NCBI RefSeq assembly: GCF_028389875.1
Contig: NC_084664.1
Coordinates: 36,961,823 to 37,025,822, forward strand
Origin: Rhea pennata
Lineage: Eukaryota; Chordata; Aves; Rheiformes; Rheidae
DNA length: 64,000 nucleotides
Reading direction: 5' to 3'
How positions within the stretch are numbered: position 1 is the stretch's first letter; every line of letters begins with the position of its first letter. The notes below the pieces were generated by a model. That model made no database searches and was not told the DNA's origin. It saw only the letters and a list, made by a program, of their open reading frames with translations. The translations under genes and the position numbers were made by a program. This document shows, one piece after another, positions 1-13,850 of the stretch.

Positions 1-1181
1 GTATGAATTACTGTTTTTGAAAAACTTGAACAATGCCTCAGATCCTTCCTACCTTCAAGCACAAATGTGCATCAGTCTGAGCTGAAATGGAACGCATTAC
101 GTTTTTTTCTATATGTGCTCTTTATGGAGTTAAACTAGGGATGAATGTGACCCATTCACCCTGTATAAGCTCCAGAGACTGAGAGGATCCTAAATCAGAT
201 GAGCCAGGGGTGATGGAAGTGACTTTCCGAGCTGGGAGGCCAGATGAACCCTCACAGTACCAGAGCCCCCTTCTGGCTGATCCCTAGAGAACTGCTTGTA
301 GCTATGGCAGGGATGAGATTTTCAAATTCCCTTCTGATTTCAGAAGTCTTGGCTTTGGGATGCTTATCCAAGCTGTGGGAATCACATCCCAAAGACAGCT
401 TAGGCATAGGTAGCTTAGGTAGACACCAAAGGCCAAAACTTGGGTCCAAATAATCACGCCACAGCTGCTGAACTGTGGGACACCTAAACTCCAGATGTCC
501 ATCTCTGGCTGATTTTGGAGTACCCTCAGTGCTGACAGCCCTGCTCCCAGCTGTGCCCAGACAGTAGCACCCAGTGCCAGCTGGAGCTTCTGCCCTGCTC
601 TGCTATGGGCACATAGACAGCCAAAATCTTCCCTATCTGATCCATCTCTGCTGGCGACACAGGCACAGGAAGACAAAGCTGAGCTGGAGAAGCAGCTGTC
701 ACCTCTCTGGCTTGCAGCCTAAAAAAGACCAAGATTTCCTTTCTCAGTCCAAGAGACACAAATTCCTGTCAATAGCCCCAAAAGAACCTGCTCTCCAGGC
801 AAGGGCAGCCTCATGGTTGTTCAAACTATTCCCCTACATGCAGCTATGCTGCCATGCAGCGCAACAGGCAAAGCTCCCATGCTACTTGTGGCTTTTGCAT
901 TAAATACAAATAGAAATAACAGTAGCACCTGAGTCTGGAACACAAAAATCCTCCCCTCTGTTGAGTGCCCCTAGCAGTAGGCAACAGTGCCTGGCTCCCC
1001 CATAAACATATCATTTCTGTCTGCCCATGCACTGGTTATTGAGGTACTCTCCAAGAGACAGAAGATACAGGCTTGAAACCTTGTGTGGAAGAAGGTCCAA
1101 ATTCAAGAATTCAGTGTTCAGAGTGAATGTTTTGACCAACCAGACCATTAAATAAAAGGTGAACATTGGCACTCTTTTTTA

Positions 1182-1220
1182 TTAAAAAACAAAAAAACAA
1201 TAAAAAAAACAACAAAAAAA
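1182..1220. repeat. A-rich low-complexity tract
   Basis: A run of A with scattered C and T, directly after a short T run. It could be the tail of an unrecognised retroposon, but no body of one is visible upstream. Confidence 0.6.
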
Positions 1221-4200
1221 CCCACAGTTCTTATAGTTCCTTGAAAAAAATTAATTACAGGCACCTACTCTATGGAAAATGTTTCAGGTTGAGGGTCCTT
1301 CATGGGCAGCAATGGGACACATGTTCCCAGACATGACGTCCCTGTACCCAGCAGGGCTGCCTAGAGTGGGGCAGAGAAGGTATGGTCCCTAGGTTAAAGT
1401 GGCCCCTACTCCTAAGATGATGGGGGAAATGAGTAGGAAGAGAAACAGGCAGGGAGGATGTCACCCACAGGGTGAGGGGCAGAGAGCAGCTCAGGTGCAG
1501 CACCCTTGTCTGTGGAGCCAGACCACCACGCAGGACTGTGCAGGACACAGGACAAGCGGAGGAGAGGCTTCTCCATGTTTGGAGCACTTCGGATTTCTCC
1601 AAAACACACCGGTGTGCAGAGAGAGCTCCATACCCTTCCCGGTAGGGACTTCTGCCAGGATCCTATACTGAAGGCTGGTGTAACCCAGGACTGCAACTCC
1701 CGGCAGCCTCTGAGATACTTTTTCCCTGTGGCGGCAGGGAGACATTAACCCGCTCTGCTCACAGAGCTCCCACCACCACTCCTTGATACCCCAGGCACTG
1801 CAAATAGGGATCTTTTTTCCGGAGGCTTTCTCAGCCCCCCAGCTGCTTCTCCCATGCCTGCTCCCCAAACCCTCCACTTCCTCTCAGGCTGCATCATTAA
1901 AAAAAATGTTATTACTGAAACAGAGGATACTTGTCTGCAGGAACTCCCTTCATCCTTAAAGGGCCAGGCCCGCTTGGGATAAGCGCAATTTGATGCATTT
2001 TGTTCTAAAACTTGCCTGCTTAGAGAAACAGGCAGACGTATGTATTTGGATGGGTAAGCACCAATTATACTGGCTGAAAGAACAGGCAGGTGAGAATCAG
2101 GAAGATCACTATTAGTTAATCACTTTGAGAGCTCTTGCAATGAAAGGCAGCATGTCAAAAGTGCCTTATTTATTTTTGACAGCTGTTAGCATTTTCAAAA
2201 GCACAGAGAATATTCCTGTCACAGAAGAGATAATGAAAACAGAAAGGCCTAATACGATTTTCTTCAAGATTGTCATGAATTGCATATAAAGCCAGCACTG
2301 TCCCATCTGATATACAGTAGCAGATGTTTACTGTATCTCCCTTGTAAACACAGATGTGGTACATTTGAAATCTAGAAGGACCTGGTGCTCTCCACAGGGA
2401 TTTGGTGTCAAGTGTCTCCAAGTCTTTCATCTCTAGTTTGTAGAAATGTATTTAAAATATTGCAAAATATAGTAATAACGTGGCTAAAAGGAATGAAATT
2501 ATGGCAAATATTTGATGTTATATTATGGTATAGGATTACCAAACCATCTTAATTTGCCTAACAGAAAAGTTACTGTTTTCTGCTTAGTGGAGGTTGTCCT
2601 GCTCTTGCTAGATAAAAAAAAAAAAAATCTCACTGACCCAAGCTCCAAAGATCACATCTTCAGCCATCTTCACTAGAAGATAGCAGATTACCTATCTTAT
2701 GCTAAACATATATTATTGGGTGACAGCATAAAGCCTCATGTTTCTAAAAATTAAGTATTTTACAACACTACAGGGTATCAAAGCCTACAGTGGTCAACAC
2801 AAAAATGTCAGTATTTATTGTGTGAGCTCAGCTGGCGTTCTGCAGCATTTCAAGGATTCCCTGTGCTGCTGTACAAATGCAAAATACTGCCAAATACTGA
2901 ATTACAGTACAGAAAAAAAAAAAAAACAATTTGCAGCAATTCTTGGTGACTTGTACAAGTTAGCAAAATTCTAGAAAAGCCATTCTTATTATAACAAGAT
3001 GCATAAAGGCAAACCAATCTAGCTTTGACCTAAGGAACTGCAAAAAATTGGGGAAATTTCCAATTAGAAGTAATGGCTGGCTGAAGAGACTTTGGCCTGA
3101 ATTCAAGTCAGGAAACATTTGTGTGGCTGGTGCTGATGGTGGCACAGGAATGAGTGGCCGTGGCTTTCCACCAGAGTTGCCTGCAGGAGGGTGGGGGGCT
3201 GTCATCATCCCTCTTCCAATTCTCCTGAACCCAGGCTGAGGTCCTGGTGCCTCCCCATGCAAGGCTCCACCACGCCATGGGTCCTCCTACCCAGCCTACC
3301 GTGGCACTGGCCATAGAAGGAGAAATGTAAAAAGGTCCCGAAGGTAACCCATCCCACCCAAGATCTGTGTTGCCCTGCCAACGTGCCCAGCTCTTTCTAC
3401 TGGTTTTAAAGAGAGTCCAAGGTGCCTCAGCTCCTGGCTGGGTTCCTGGCTGGCCACCAGGTCTAGCTGCCTCTATGATGGGTGCTGTGCTGTCATCAAG
3501 ATTAAGGCCAGGCTATGCTGAGACCTGTGAAAGGGCTGTAGCAAAAGGAGTCTCGGATCCCCCGGGGGTTACAGACTAATTGAAAACAAGATTTAATAAA
3601 TGGCTGTAACAAGAAATTGAGAAAAGGATATAAGATATGAAGAATACAGTTAGCCAGCAACACCAGTATCTAAGACTTTTTCATCTCGTGTACATTTAAA
3701 TGACTTGTATCTGTAATGTCCAACAGCTGTGGCTGAGCTGAGGTGCTCAGCAGCAGTGAGCTAGCAGCCTGTTCCCGCGGATTCAGTTCCCCTTGCAGCT
3801 CTTCCTGTCTCATGTCCAGTACAGAGGCTGGCAACACTCATTCTGCTTAACACAAGACCATGTGCTGCTGTTATCATGACACAACCCCATTACTATCAGT
3901 GTAGCTGCTGCACCACAGCTTGGCTCATGAATGTCAAACAGCCCACTGAGAAGTGCATCACTCACACCATAGATACTCCAAACCAGCAGCACAGCAAATG
4001 CTTGCAAATAAATGGTAGTTTGTTAGAGCCAGCTGCTGTTTCTATGTATAAAGTCAAACAGGCCAATCACAGGATGATGCATTTTGAGAGGGATTTGTAC
4101 ATAGATCATTAGTCATTAGTATCAGAGACTTACTTGCATTCTGAGTTAGAGAAAAGTCTGATTCTCGATTTCTCCACTTTTCTCAGCCTGTCTTTTACAC

Positions 4201-6784
4201 TTTGGCTATACTAAAACTGTAAAGCAGTCACATAAAAATCCTTCAAGTATCCCTTATAGTCAGCTGTTCTGTTACAAATGAAGTATAACCTGACTCAACA
4301 CAGGCATGGGGAAAGCAGCAATGTCTACTACTAAGTAGTGGAGATTTGCATGCATCCTAAAATGCTTTTCTGTCCCTTCCTCAACTACCTGATTTCAACT
4401 TTCAGCCTGCTGTTTTTTCTCTCTCATGCCTGTTGTGCCTTATATGCCTGTACAGAGCCAAACACAGTGGAGCCTGTGGGGTGGCAGCCTTTTGCTCTTT
4501 TATCAGCTCAATACTCAGCAGTGAACAAAACAGCAAATAAAAGGTTGTCTTAGAAATCAATTGAGAAACAAAGCATCGTTATGCCATTGCATAAACCTCT
4601 TGCACTGCAGGCAGAACAATGTGAAAGCAAGCAAGGAGGCTGACCTAGTATGGACCTGCTCCCTTACGAGAACAAATTCAGCAGGTTGTAGGTGTGAAGT
4701 TTCGGACTGAGAGAGGTCTGCAGAAGCTTGACCAGCATGGCAAAAGCAAATAAGGAATGATTTTTTTATTGTTTCACTTTACATGGCTCATATGATTGAA
4801 GGGAAAATTAATAAAACCATCAGATAACAAATTGCCCAAAACAGCCCATGATTACATTGTGGAGACCAAAAGTGCAAATAGGTTCAATAAATTGAATTGA
4901 AATATGAATTTGACAAATTCATAGCAAATAGACCCATGGACACCTGCTAAACATGATGGCCCAGATACAGCCTCTGGCAAGGGAAGACCCTACATTGTGC
5001 ATTGCCAGAAGCTGGAGGGCTCTGGAGAAGGATCCTGCCCTGTACCTTACACTTTCCACCAGTGCTAGAAATAAGCAGAAGTACTGAAAAATGCAGTTCC
5101 AGCTGCAGGCTGTCACAACCCAGATATCAAATGACAGTGGGTGAATGCCCACTTGCTATTTAAAAGAGCAACGAGAATGTGAATTAGAACTTTTTTTCTG
5201 ACAGAGCTGTAGAGACCTTTCTTTGCAGAACCAGCTGCAGGAAATTTCATGCGGAGGCAAGCGTTACAACATCCAGGCAATTGCAATAAGCAAGGCTTCT
5301 GAAATTCATCACTGCTTGGAAGCAACACTATATGTTTCAGAATTCTCTTCTGTGACGCATAACTGTTTCCTGCACCACCACCATGTTCTTTCACTTTCTT
5401 TTGTATCTGAATTTTCATACGAATTGTTCATAAATTGTTTATAAGACAGATGGATTGCCTGAGTCATTCTTTCTATTTTTTTTTTTTTTTTTACATAGTA
5501 AAATGTGATTTTGGGGGTTTTGCAGGAGAAGCAAAGAGGAATTTTTTGATAATTCTGATAGCTCTTTCATTAGACCTCCTTAAAAGATCAGAATTCCCCG
5601 ACACGTGAGGCCAGCAAAATGGCCCCTTCTAGATCAAGATGTATATTTCTATCTCTAGCTGTTAGGACAGTTGTTTAGAATTTAGCTATTGCCTTAAAAA
5701 ATCAATATAATACTATATACAAATGCAGTTTATAAATAGACACGGTTGAGAAAATGCTTTTATTCCTCATTTATCTAGGCCATATGGACCACTGTGATGA
5801 TAAACCCAGTACATGCACATTCAGGATCTCTGGTTAGGCCAAATGTTTGCCTGATTCAGCATAGCATGCTTTAATAATGTAATTCAATTCTTCCTCATTT
5901 TTAATGTTATTTCAGCCCTTTAATATAATTTTGTGAGCTATTATAGTTGTTACAGCTGCTAGTTTTGCCCTTAATACTGATTTCACTTATGACCTCAGTC
6001 AGAACTAGATTTAAAGTTTGAGATGATGTAAGTGAATAAGGATTATTAGATTTATTCATATGGCAATTTAAATAAGAAACTGCCTGGCTTAGAATAAATG
6101 GTAAATGAAAAATGTGTGTGATTTATAGACTTGTCCATTTTAAAGATTTATACGTGGGGTAGGATGATTAAGTAAGAGACAGACCTGATTATATGAAATA
6201 TGTAATTTTTGTAATGCAATATTGGAAGCAAGCTGCTAAACAGCACCAGCATAACAATGATTGCCCAAACAGCTTTTATTACAATATTACTGTACAGCTG
6301 GTACACAGTCATGTAAACATAAGCAGCAGGCCTCCGACCATTTCTTTTCCTTGACAACTGGTAGATGGTGTTATGTTCCCACGGAAAGCATCTTCCTGTC
6401 TTCATCACTGCAATACAATCTTTTTTAAGCAGGCTGTGAAACCGGAGTGGCCTCCAGGCTTTGTCTTCTCCCTCTCATTTAAGAGCACAGAGGCTTCTTC
6501 TGCATTTCTGGTTTCATACCAATGTGTATTCAGGCACTCTCAAGGCCACATGCCATGATTAGTAACCTTCTTTTATCAAACTCGCGTGAATCAGAAATAT
6601 GTAGGGATTTCTGGGGCTCCAGGGAAGCCATCACACCTGTCACTCAGGACCTGCGGAGGTGCAGGTGCATTGGCACAGAAACAACGGCAACGGCAACAGT
6701 CATTCTGCTCTTCTGCAAAGTACCACAAAAAGCAGGGTTGCTTCTGCTCTCCATCGAGTTTGCAGCATATTTTATTTTGTGGCT

Positions 6785-6900
6785 TTTAAGGCTGGAAGAA
6801 GCTGTTGTAATTATTTAGTCTGCCTCCCTGCATAACACAGGGCCTAGCACTCCGTTCGGTAAATCCCACCTGCTCTCTCTTTAGGTTGGAACTGAATGAA
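6785..6900 (-). repeat. Divergent CR1-type LINE 3' end
   Basis: The phrase order (AAGGCTGGAAGAAGCTG, then TTTAGTCTGCCTCCCTGCA, then TAACACAGGGCC) follows the reversed 3' region of old sauropsid CR1 elements, whose common form reads AAGGTCAGAAGGGACC ... TAGTCTGACCTCCTGCATAACACAGGCC. The match is partial and from memory, so subfamily and exact ends are uncertain. It is much more diverged than the two CR1 copies at 13.7 and 27.9 kb. Confidence 0.45.
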
Positions 6901-9900
6901 GTCCTAAAACTCCCCGTTAATACAATAAAAGGCCTTCATGAATAACACAGCTGGATGGCACTTTAGCACCTCTCACGTTAGAGCATGACTACAACCTGTT
7001 GTGTCTAAGGCACAATCTGATCGCATAAGAATAAAACATAATCATGCTTTCTGTGGCGTTTTTATACGTACTACAGACACGTGTGGAGCTTGGAAGACCT
7101 GTGCAATATACTTTCACCATATGTAATGATACCAGCCTATGCCATTCTACATGAATGAATACACTTTTTATGAGAAAGCTTAATAAATGTATTCTAAACT
7201 AGGGGGTCTTCCATAACATAATTTTCATGAAACAGAATTGACCCAGAAAATTTTAATCTAAATCCCAATCTGATTTGTATATAGTAATTTAATTTCCTCC
7301 CTGGTAGTTATATGGATTTTATCAATTATACCAATTAAATTGTCAAGCAGATTTATTGGCCAGTCATCTACAAGACACTTTCTTTGATGTACTATTCTGG
7401 TATCATCAACTGGTCATGCATGTCTAGCCTCAGTTTTTAGTGTCATTTTGTGCAGCTGAATAGAGAGAAGGTTCTAATAAATGAGTAGTGTGAACTAGAT
7501 TTTGAAATGGGAATTAGGATGGAAAGCTCCTTATTTTTAAATGCAGACGCAAAATTACAGGTATGGCGGATACCATCAATTTAGATGCCTAGCCATCCTA
7601 CGTGGTAAACGCACATTTGATTTCTGACCTCAGATTTGGGCCTCAGTTAGAGATCTCCATGCTAATAGCTATTATCTAAATGTAATCATTTTTGCAAGAA
7701 TGCACATGCAGTTAATTTTAAATGTAAAAATTGAGGCATGAGATTAAAGGTTGGTTTTGAACTTGGAAACCTGTGATTTTCAGTACATTGGATTTTCTCT
7801 GTTGCCTGGGTTCTAGGCAAGTAACAATTCTTTCTGAAATAACCTTATTATCTATCTTGAATAATCTGGTTATTAAAATAAATTTTAATCTGTCAGAAAA
7901 AATTACTAAAATCAGACATCTTGTTTCCATTGAGTGCAACATTTGATTTCTTAACATTTTCCTGATTTCTTTCTACAAGTTTTTCAAGAGAATGAGACTA
8001 ATACTAGAAGGATAATCAACAAGTCTTTATAGTCAAAATCTTTAAGAGTCCAGGGAAAAATAGAAATGGGTAGTTGCTAAATACAGGTGATTGCTGTGGA
8101 GCAGATTCACAATTCTAAATTAAAAATCAAATGGCAGTAATGAACTGGATGCCCACTGGAGTGTTTTTGTACCCATTGGTGGCTGCAGATAGACGAGGCA
8201 CAACGGCATGCAGCCTTCTCCCTCAACAAGTGCTATAGAGAATATGCACGCTAACCAGCAACATGGTTGGTCTCCTAGACTATTCACCTAGAATTAAATT
8301 TTTTAAAAATACTAAGCACCAAACATGAATAAGAGAAAAGTAGTTGCCCATCATCTCTAAAAATAAGCTATATGGTGTCAGTTGCAGGGAACCCAGAATA
8401 TGGTGGTTTGTGTTATTTCCTGCTACAGATGAACCTGGTATCATTTGCTTTTCACTGCTGACACACAAAGTCTGAAATTTTGGTTCATGGCACTATAAAG
8501 TTTTAATTCTACTCCTAAAATACTCTGAGATGTTTGTCAAAAGCTATAAATGGCATAATAAGGTAAACAGAGATGTGTAGTATCATTATGTAGATTTTTT
8601 CTTCCTTGTAAGGACACCAGCAATTTAAAGGACTTCAGAGAAGGCAACTATGACTGTGCAAAAGTTAGTGGCAAAACTAAAAGAAGACTATTCTAAATAC
8701 ATAAGTAAAACATAAGTCTTGAGATCATGAAAAAGGGAGAAAGCTTCATGAATTATTTGCAAATCAACATTTCGAGAATGGAAAAAATGAACTGTTTAGC
8801 TCTATCAGTAAGTACATGGAGCATAACTAATCAGTATCTTGTGATAATTACTGAATAAGCTATAATGTTTAAATTTCAAGGACTAGATTCTGTTCTCTGG
8901 CATAAACTGATGGCAATGAAACAGTAAAGTAATGCTGGATTTATACTAATATAACCACAATGGAATAAGATAAAGTAGAATTAGATATAAGTACTGCAAG
9001 AAATAATGACATGCTAAAGATAAAGACTCATTAGAAAGAAAATAACTTTTTAAAGCATCGAAGAGCTACTAGGAATATTTCAGAAATATTTGGCTACATG
9101 CATAATCTCAGCATTTTTGATAAGCTAATGGTGAATGTGCATTTTTGCCAACAGCTCTGTATTACTCCAGTGAATGATGTAATGAAAGATACTTCATGAT
9201 GAATATGAGATATGAATAACAGCTGACTATGTCAGTGCTGTATGACACAGCTGATATCAAATACAGACCAAATCAGACCAGACTTAGCTGCTTGATGGTG
9301 CAGATGGCCTCCCTGTCATGCTTTCCCCTTACATCCCACATCTGCATTCCCTCTATTTCCTCTTCTACACTCACAGCATTTGTTTGGCCTTTATGTAAAA
9401 TTAAAGAATTAAAGAATAAGGTTAATACACAGGCTACCTCTAGCAAACAGTATGGGAGAAATTTCTTCTGCAGACAGGCCATCAGTAGCTGCCTGCTGGC
9501 CACTGTGAAGACAGTCTACTAGAGTAGATGGTCTGTTGAGCCGGTACAGAAAATACTGAATACAGCAAAGGCAGTAGCCCAGATCTGGGACTCCATCAAA
9601 GCCACGCTGCACAGGTCTTCAAAAAGAAGGAAAAGGTGATACCAAACCCTCCATGTGTCTTTCACGGAACTACAGCCTCAGGTCTGGTCTCTGGTACAGA
9701 GCAGCTGTTTTACTTGTGAAGCACCTGAAGGTCGCTGTGACAAGTAGACATTTTCAGGGCCATGGGAAGTCACACCTGTGCTTAAACAGAAAAGAGCCAT
9801 TATAACAAACATACTCCATTCCTCCAATTTTCCATCTGTTTTGCATAGCTGGAGCAGCACAAAGCTGGAGAAGTAAAGGGTACATTTCAGCCTGCACTTG

Positions 9901-12316
9901 AGTACAACACAAACATGGTATTAATTTTCATTCAGTGTAGAAATCCTACATATTTTTCAGGCAGCAGAAACTTGAAGTAAGTTGCAAACAGGCAGTGGCT
10001 ACATTTCCCTTGTACCTTGTACTTGGGTCAGGCATCTCACCTGCAGTAAGGTAGAAATATTTTCACTAGTTTGTTTTGGGATGCTTTCCTATTAAAATTG
10101 AGAGACAGAGCACTAAATCATACACTTTAAAATGCAGGGAGCAACCAAGCTCTTGTCATGCTAAAACCCAGACATCAAAAACCAAAAGTGCTATTAATGT
10201 AGCTGGGGGGTGCCCCATCAGGAAAAATAATACTTTTCATTATGAAGGTGACATTGACACACTCTGAATCCTAATGAATATTATTTTTTTATATATAGCA
10301 ATTGAATACTCTAGATCTGATTTCAGTGGGTGCAAATGAAGGAGAATATGGCCTTCAGTGCTTAACCTAGCTGCAATTACAGAGAGCTGTGAGTTAAGGA
10401 AACAGTATTTCATAGATTTCTCCTCATCTAAGAGTAGTTTTAGAAAATATGTATTATTTAGAGTGAAGTCAACAACATCGTGGTATGACCTAAGGAGTTG
10501 AGATGGCAGACAAGAAAGAATCATTGTTAAATGCCCTCCCTCGTCAGGTGAGTCGGCATGGCATGGAAGCTGCACCAGGGCAGAAGGCAAGCAACATAAG
10601 GAACAAAGTAAGTATTGTGGCCATAAGATACCACTATAGAAAGAGACTAACAGATCTCATTCAGTCTCTAATGAAACATAAGGTGGTGTGAATGATATTC
10701 GTTGACAGGAGCTCCTTTCCATAATGAATTGTGATGGTTTTGTATCAGGAAAAGGAATTTTCAATGCATTTCTAGATTAACTAGTTCAATACAGACAGAC
10801 ACAGAAAGCCATGGCAGTAACTCTGCAAGTTATCCAGCAGATGTCCCTATTTTGTGCATGCACCCGCAAGGGATTTTTTTTTTATTATTGTATTCTACGA
10901 AGAGCAGTGCAGTTCAGATATTTATAAACATGCTAGAGGTGACCAGACGAAGCTTCAGGTTGAAAATGGCATGAAGTTTTTATTAACATTTCCTTTCTCC
11001 GAAGCCTTTATAGGAGGAGGCAAAATGCTGATTCCAACTTAATTATGGAATGGAAAGGTAATTTTGTACTAAAAGATAACTTCTATTCTATTAATTCCAT
11101 GGTTTCAATACATAGCGAGACAAAAGAAGAGAGGAAAAGCAATTCAGACAACAGAGCATTTGCACACACATGCAGGTGTAGCAATACGTACTTTCTCTGG
11201 GAGCATCCAAAGCCAAATAGGAAGGGTATAGTGCTCTCCTGGCACACTGCAATCTGCTATGAGTGACCATAAGTCATATAGAATAAAATACCAAAGAGAA
11301 GAAAGAAACAGAAACAAATTTAGAAGCTTTAAAAATATTTTAAAGATATAGGTACAAAAAAATTGGAATGACAAACAGGAACTGAAATAAGTTTCAAAAA
11401 TTACTCAAACAACTAGCAATAATATAATTCTAGCTTAAGAAAGAAATTTCAGAGTTGAAATAAACCTTTTTTTTCAGACATAACAAAGTATTTCTCTAAA
11501 AGGTTTGAATTTCTAAACACCTAAGAATCAATCTTTTGACCCTAGAGTAAGTCTCTGTCTACGAGAAATTCCCACATTCCAGTTGAAATCCTAAGCTAAA
11601 CTCTTAAAATGGCTAAATCATTTAAGCCTGGAGTAAGCTTTAGAGTTATACAGCTCTTCTTATTCCTCTCCACCTGAGTCAAAATCCATTTGTCATTTAG
11701 CTGTGAACTCCACACCTAGATACCATCTTCCTAAAAGCCGTGGCTGCAGAAGAGACAAATGCCACCTCCTCCTTTAACCTTGCACTGTCCTGCCCGTCTA
11801 CACTGAATTTTCACACTTTCAGTGACAGATTGTTCCTGGCATACCACTACATCAATAGCTGAAAAGGAGGGGAAAATTTTTTTTGTTGTTTCTTCTAAGA
11901 GCTTTAAACATAAAGCAAACAAATCTCAAGAGATACCAAGAGTTCTGTCTTATCTTCATCTACTTTAGCGGTTAGTAGCCAACAGTATCACACTATTAAC
12001 CTGATATTTCAAATTAATCAAGATTTTCAGGACACTGACTGACTCAAAAAGCCAGTCCTTCCTATATATCCTTGGAACCCAAAGATGCCACTACCATGAA
12101 AGTAACAGCTTTAATAGAAAAAGAAGTGGAAGTGTATTAATTTCTACTTATAAGTGCTAACCATATGTGGTAAGCAACAGCTCGTCCTCTTACACTCCCA
12201 CCAGCTCCCAAACAAAATCAACTTCTGCCACCAATGTCAAATGATTTTTCCTTCTGTGTTTCAGTACATTCAAAATATTTTATTCTAGTTGAGATTGTTT
12301 ATAGGATTTCCTCCTT

Positions 12317-12319
<3 letters not shown>

Positions 12320-12354
<35 letters not shown>
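12320..12354. repeat. Poly(T) tract of 35 bases
   Basis: An uninterrupted run of 35 T, the longest homopolymer in the window. No retroposon body is visible on either side. The length may be imprecise in an assembly. Confidence 0.85.
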
Positions 12355-12355
<1 letters not shown>

Positions 12356-13720
12356 TAACATCTTCTTTTCCTGGGCTTTCAGATAATGTCCTTGCTGTTT
12401 TTTAATTATTTTTTATGGCAGGATCAATCACTTTCCATTTATCATCTTCCCTAGGAAGAAGGCAAGTGTTCCTCAGAACACAATTATTATTTCTACTAGC
12501 CCTGTACTCCAAGTGTGTCTCTGCATGTGCATGCAACCTTCAGTTTTGGCACATGCCTTTGTGGTAGTGTTTGAGGGAGTAATTAGTGCTGTGCTCCAGT
12601 GTCAGCTGCCCCCTTACTCCACCATGTAAAGAAGGAAGAAAGCATTAAGGCAGACTCAGAGAAATCATTTAGGTGCCTAACACCCATCTGTAAAGAGCTG
12701 CTACCAACCGCCTTTGTGTTAAAATCAATGGACAAAAAGATTTTGCTGGATCCTACCTCATCACACCTCAAAGGAGGCAACGTTGCACTTTGGAGGTCTG
12801 CTATTGTTTGAACTTCATGTAAAGAAGTAAGCACAACACCTTCCTTTTTTTAAAAAGGAATTGGCTTTTATTTTATTTTCTCCACATGGTACAGAGAAAT
12901 ATATTAAGTAAGTGGCCAAAGGGATCAGTCAAAAGAGAAAACCTGAGCACATCACTTTTCTGCGGGAGCCTGCTGGATGCACACAGAGTGCCAGCAAAAA
13001 GGCACAAGTTTAGAAGGAGTTGGAGAAAGAACTGGTTGCATGTTTAAGTTGTCAGAATGAATCAGGGGATAAGTTGCGAAAAGCAGGTGCATTAAGCTTC
13101 ACATAACTGTCTCATTGCCTGCTCAGCTGGTTGAACCTGTAAATGGTTGGTTTGATGACCCAAAGACAAAGCTTTTTATTTTTTCAGTATCTTTAATGAA
13201 AGGTCATCATATGTTGAGAAATAATTGACTCCCATCCCTGAGTAAAAATATGTGTACATCCCAGCCAATAATCAGTCACTTACTTGGTTCCTCTATTAAG
13301 ATTACTTCTCAGAGATGACAAGGGAGATGAGGCACAAAAGCACGTATGCATTACGTGACATGTTTATGAGAACCTAATGAGCCACTTTCTCATCATCTGT
13401 ACCCAATTCTATAAATATGGGCCTCAGCAGCACTATGCAGTTATTTCAGACTCCTGCCACAGGATTTGCAGTAAGAGCTTAATAAGGATTTGTTCCACCC
13501 AAGTATTTGTATGATGATTTCACTAGTATAGTATCTGATATAAAGGAGAGTTGGTTAAAGTCATGCGATAAAAATGTGATGTGTAGGAAAGTAGGTCCCA
13601 GATCTATGGTCAACTTGTGTCATTTGATTCAGGCCAAAATATGCCAGACCCAGCCAGTGCAGAACCATCCTTTCTTTCTTCTTTCTCCCCAGATGAACAC
13701 CTTTAATAAATCAGATTTAT

Positions 13721-13850
13721 TCATAGAATCATAGAATCAGTAAGGTTGGAAGGGACCTCTGGAGATCACCTAGTGCAACCCCCTGCTCAAGCAGGGTCAC
13801 CTAGAGCATGGTAGACAGGGTTGCATCCAGGCGGGACTTCAAAGCATAGA
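13721..13850 (-). mobile_element. CR1 LINE fragment, 3' end, reverse orientation
   Basis: The plus strand begins with two ATAGAATC units, then AGGTTGGAAGGGACCTCTGG, AGATCACCTAGTGCAACCCC and CTGCTCAAGCAGGGTCACCT. This is the reverse complement of the conserved CR1 3' terminus, so the element is 5'-truncated and reads on the minus strand. It shares the GAGATC, CTTACTGATTCTATGAT and CAACCCTGTCTA wording with the end of the 27.9-29.8 kb copy, so both are probably from one subfamily. Only about 130 bases remain. Confidence 0.93.

Larger units (their letters stand above)
1..13720. other. Intergenic AT-rich DNA, no gene recognised
   Basis: I see no conserved coding exon, RNA gene or CpG island here. 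Open frames are short (mostly under 125 codons), overlap on both strands and look like chance. Bases 160-1000 and 3100-3580 are a little richer in GC and have longer random frames on both strands. Recognisable contents are an A-rich tract near 1182-1220, a divergent CR1 tail near 6785-6900 and a long poly-T at 12320-12354. In mammals the region upstream of NFE2L3 is also gene-poor. Confidence 0.6.

Noticed and set aside
302-903. Overlapping frames of about 110-125 codons on both strands in a slightly GC-richer stretch
   Set aside because: No family match and both strands are equally open. I considered an LTR or retroviral remnant but saw no terminal repeats or primer site.
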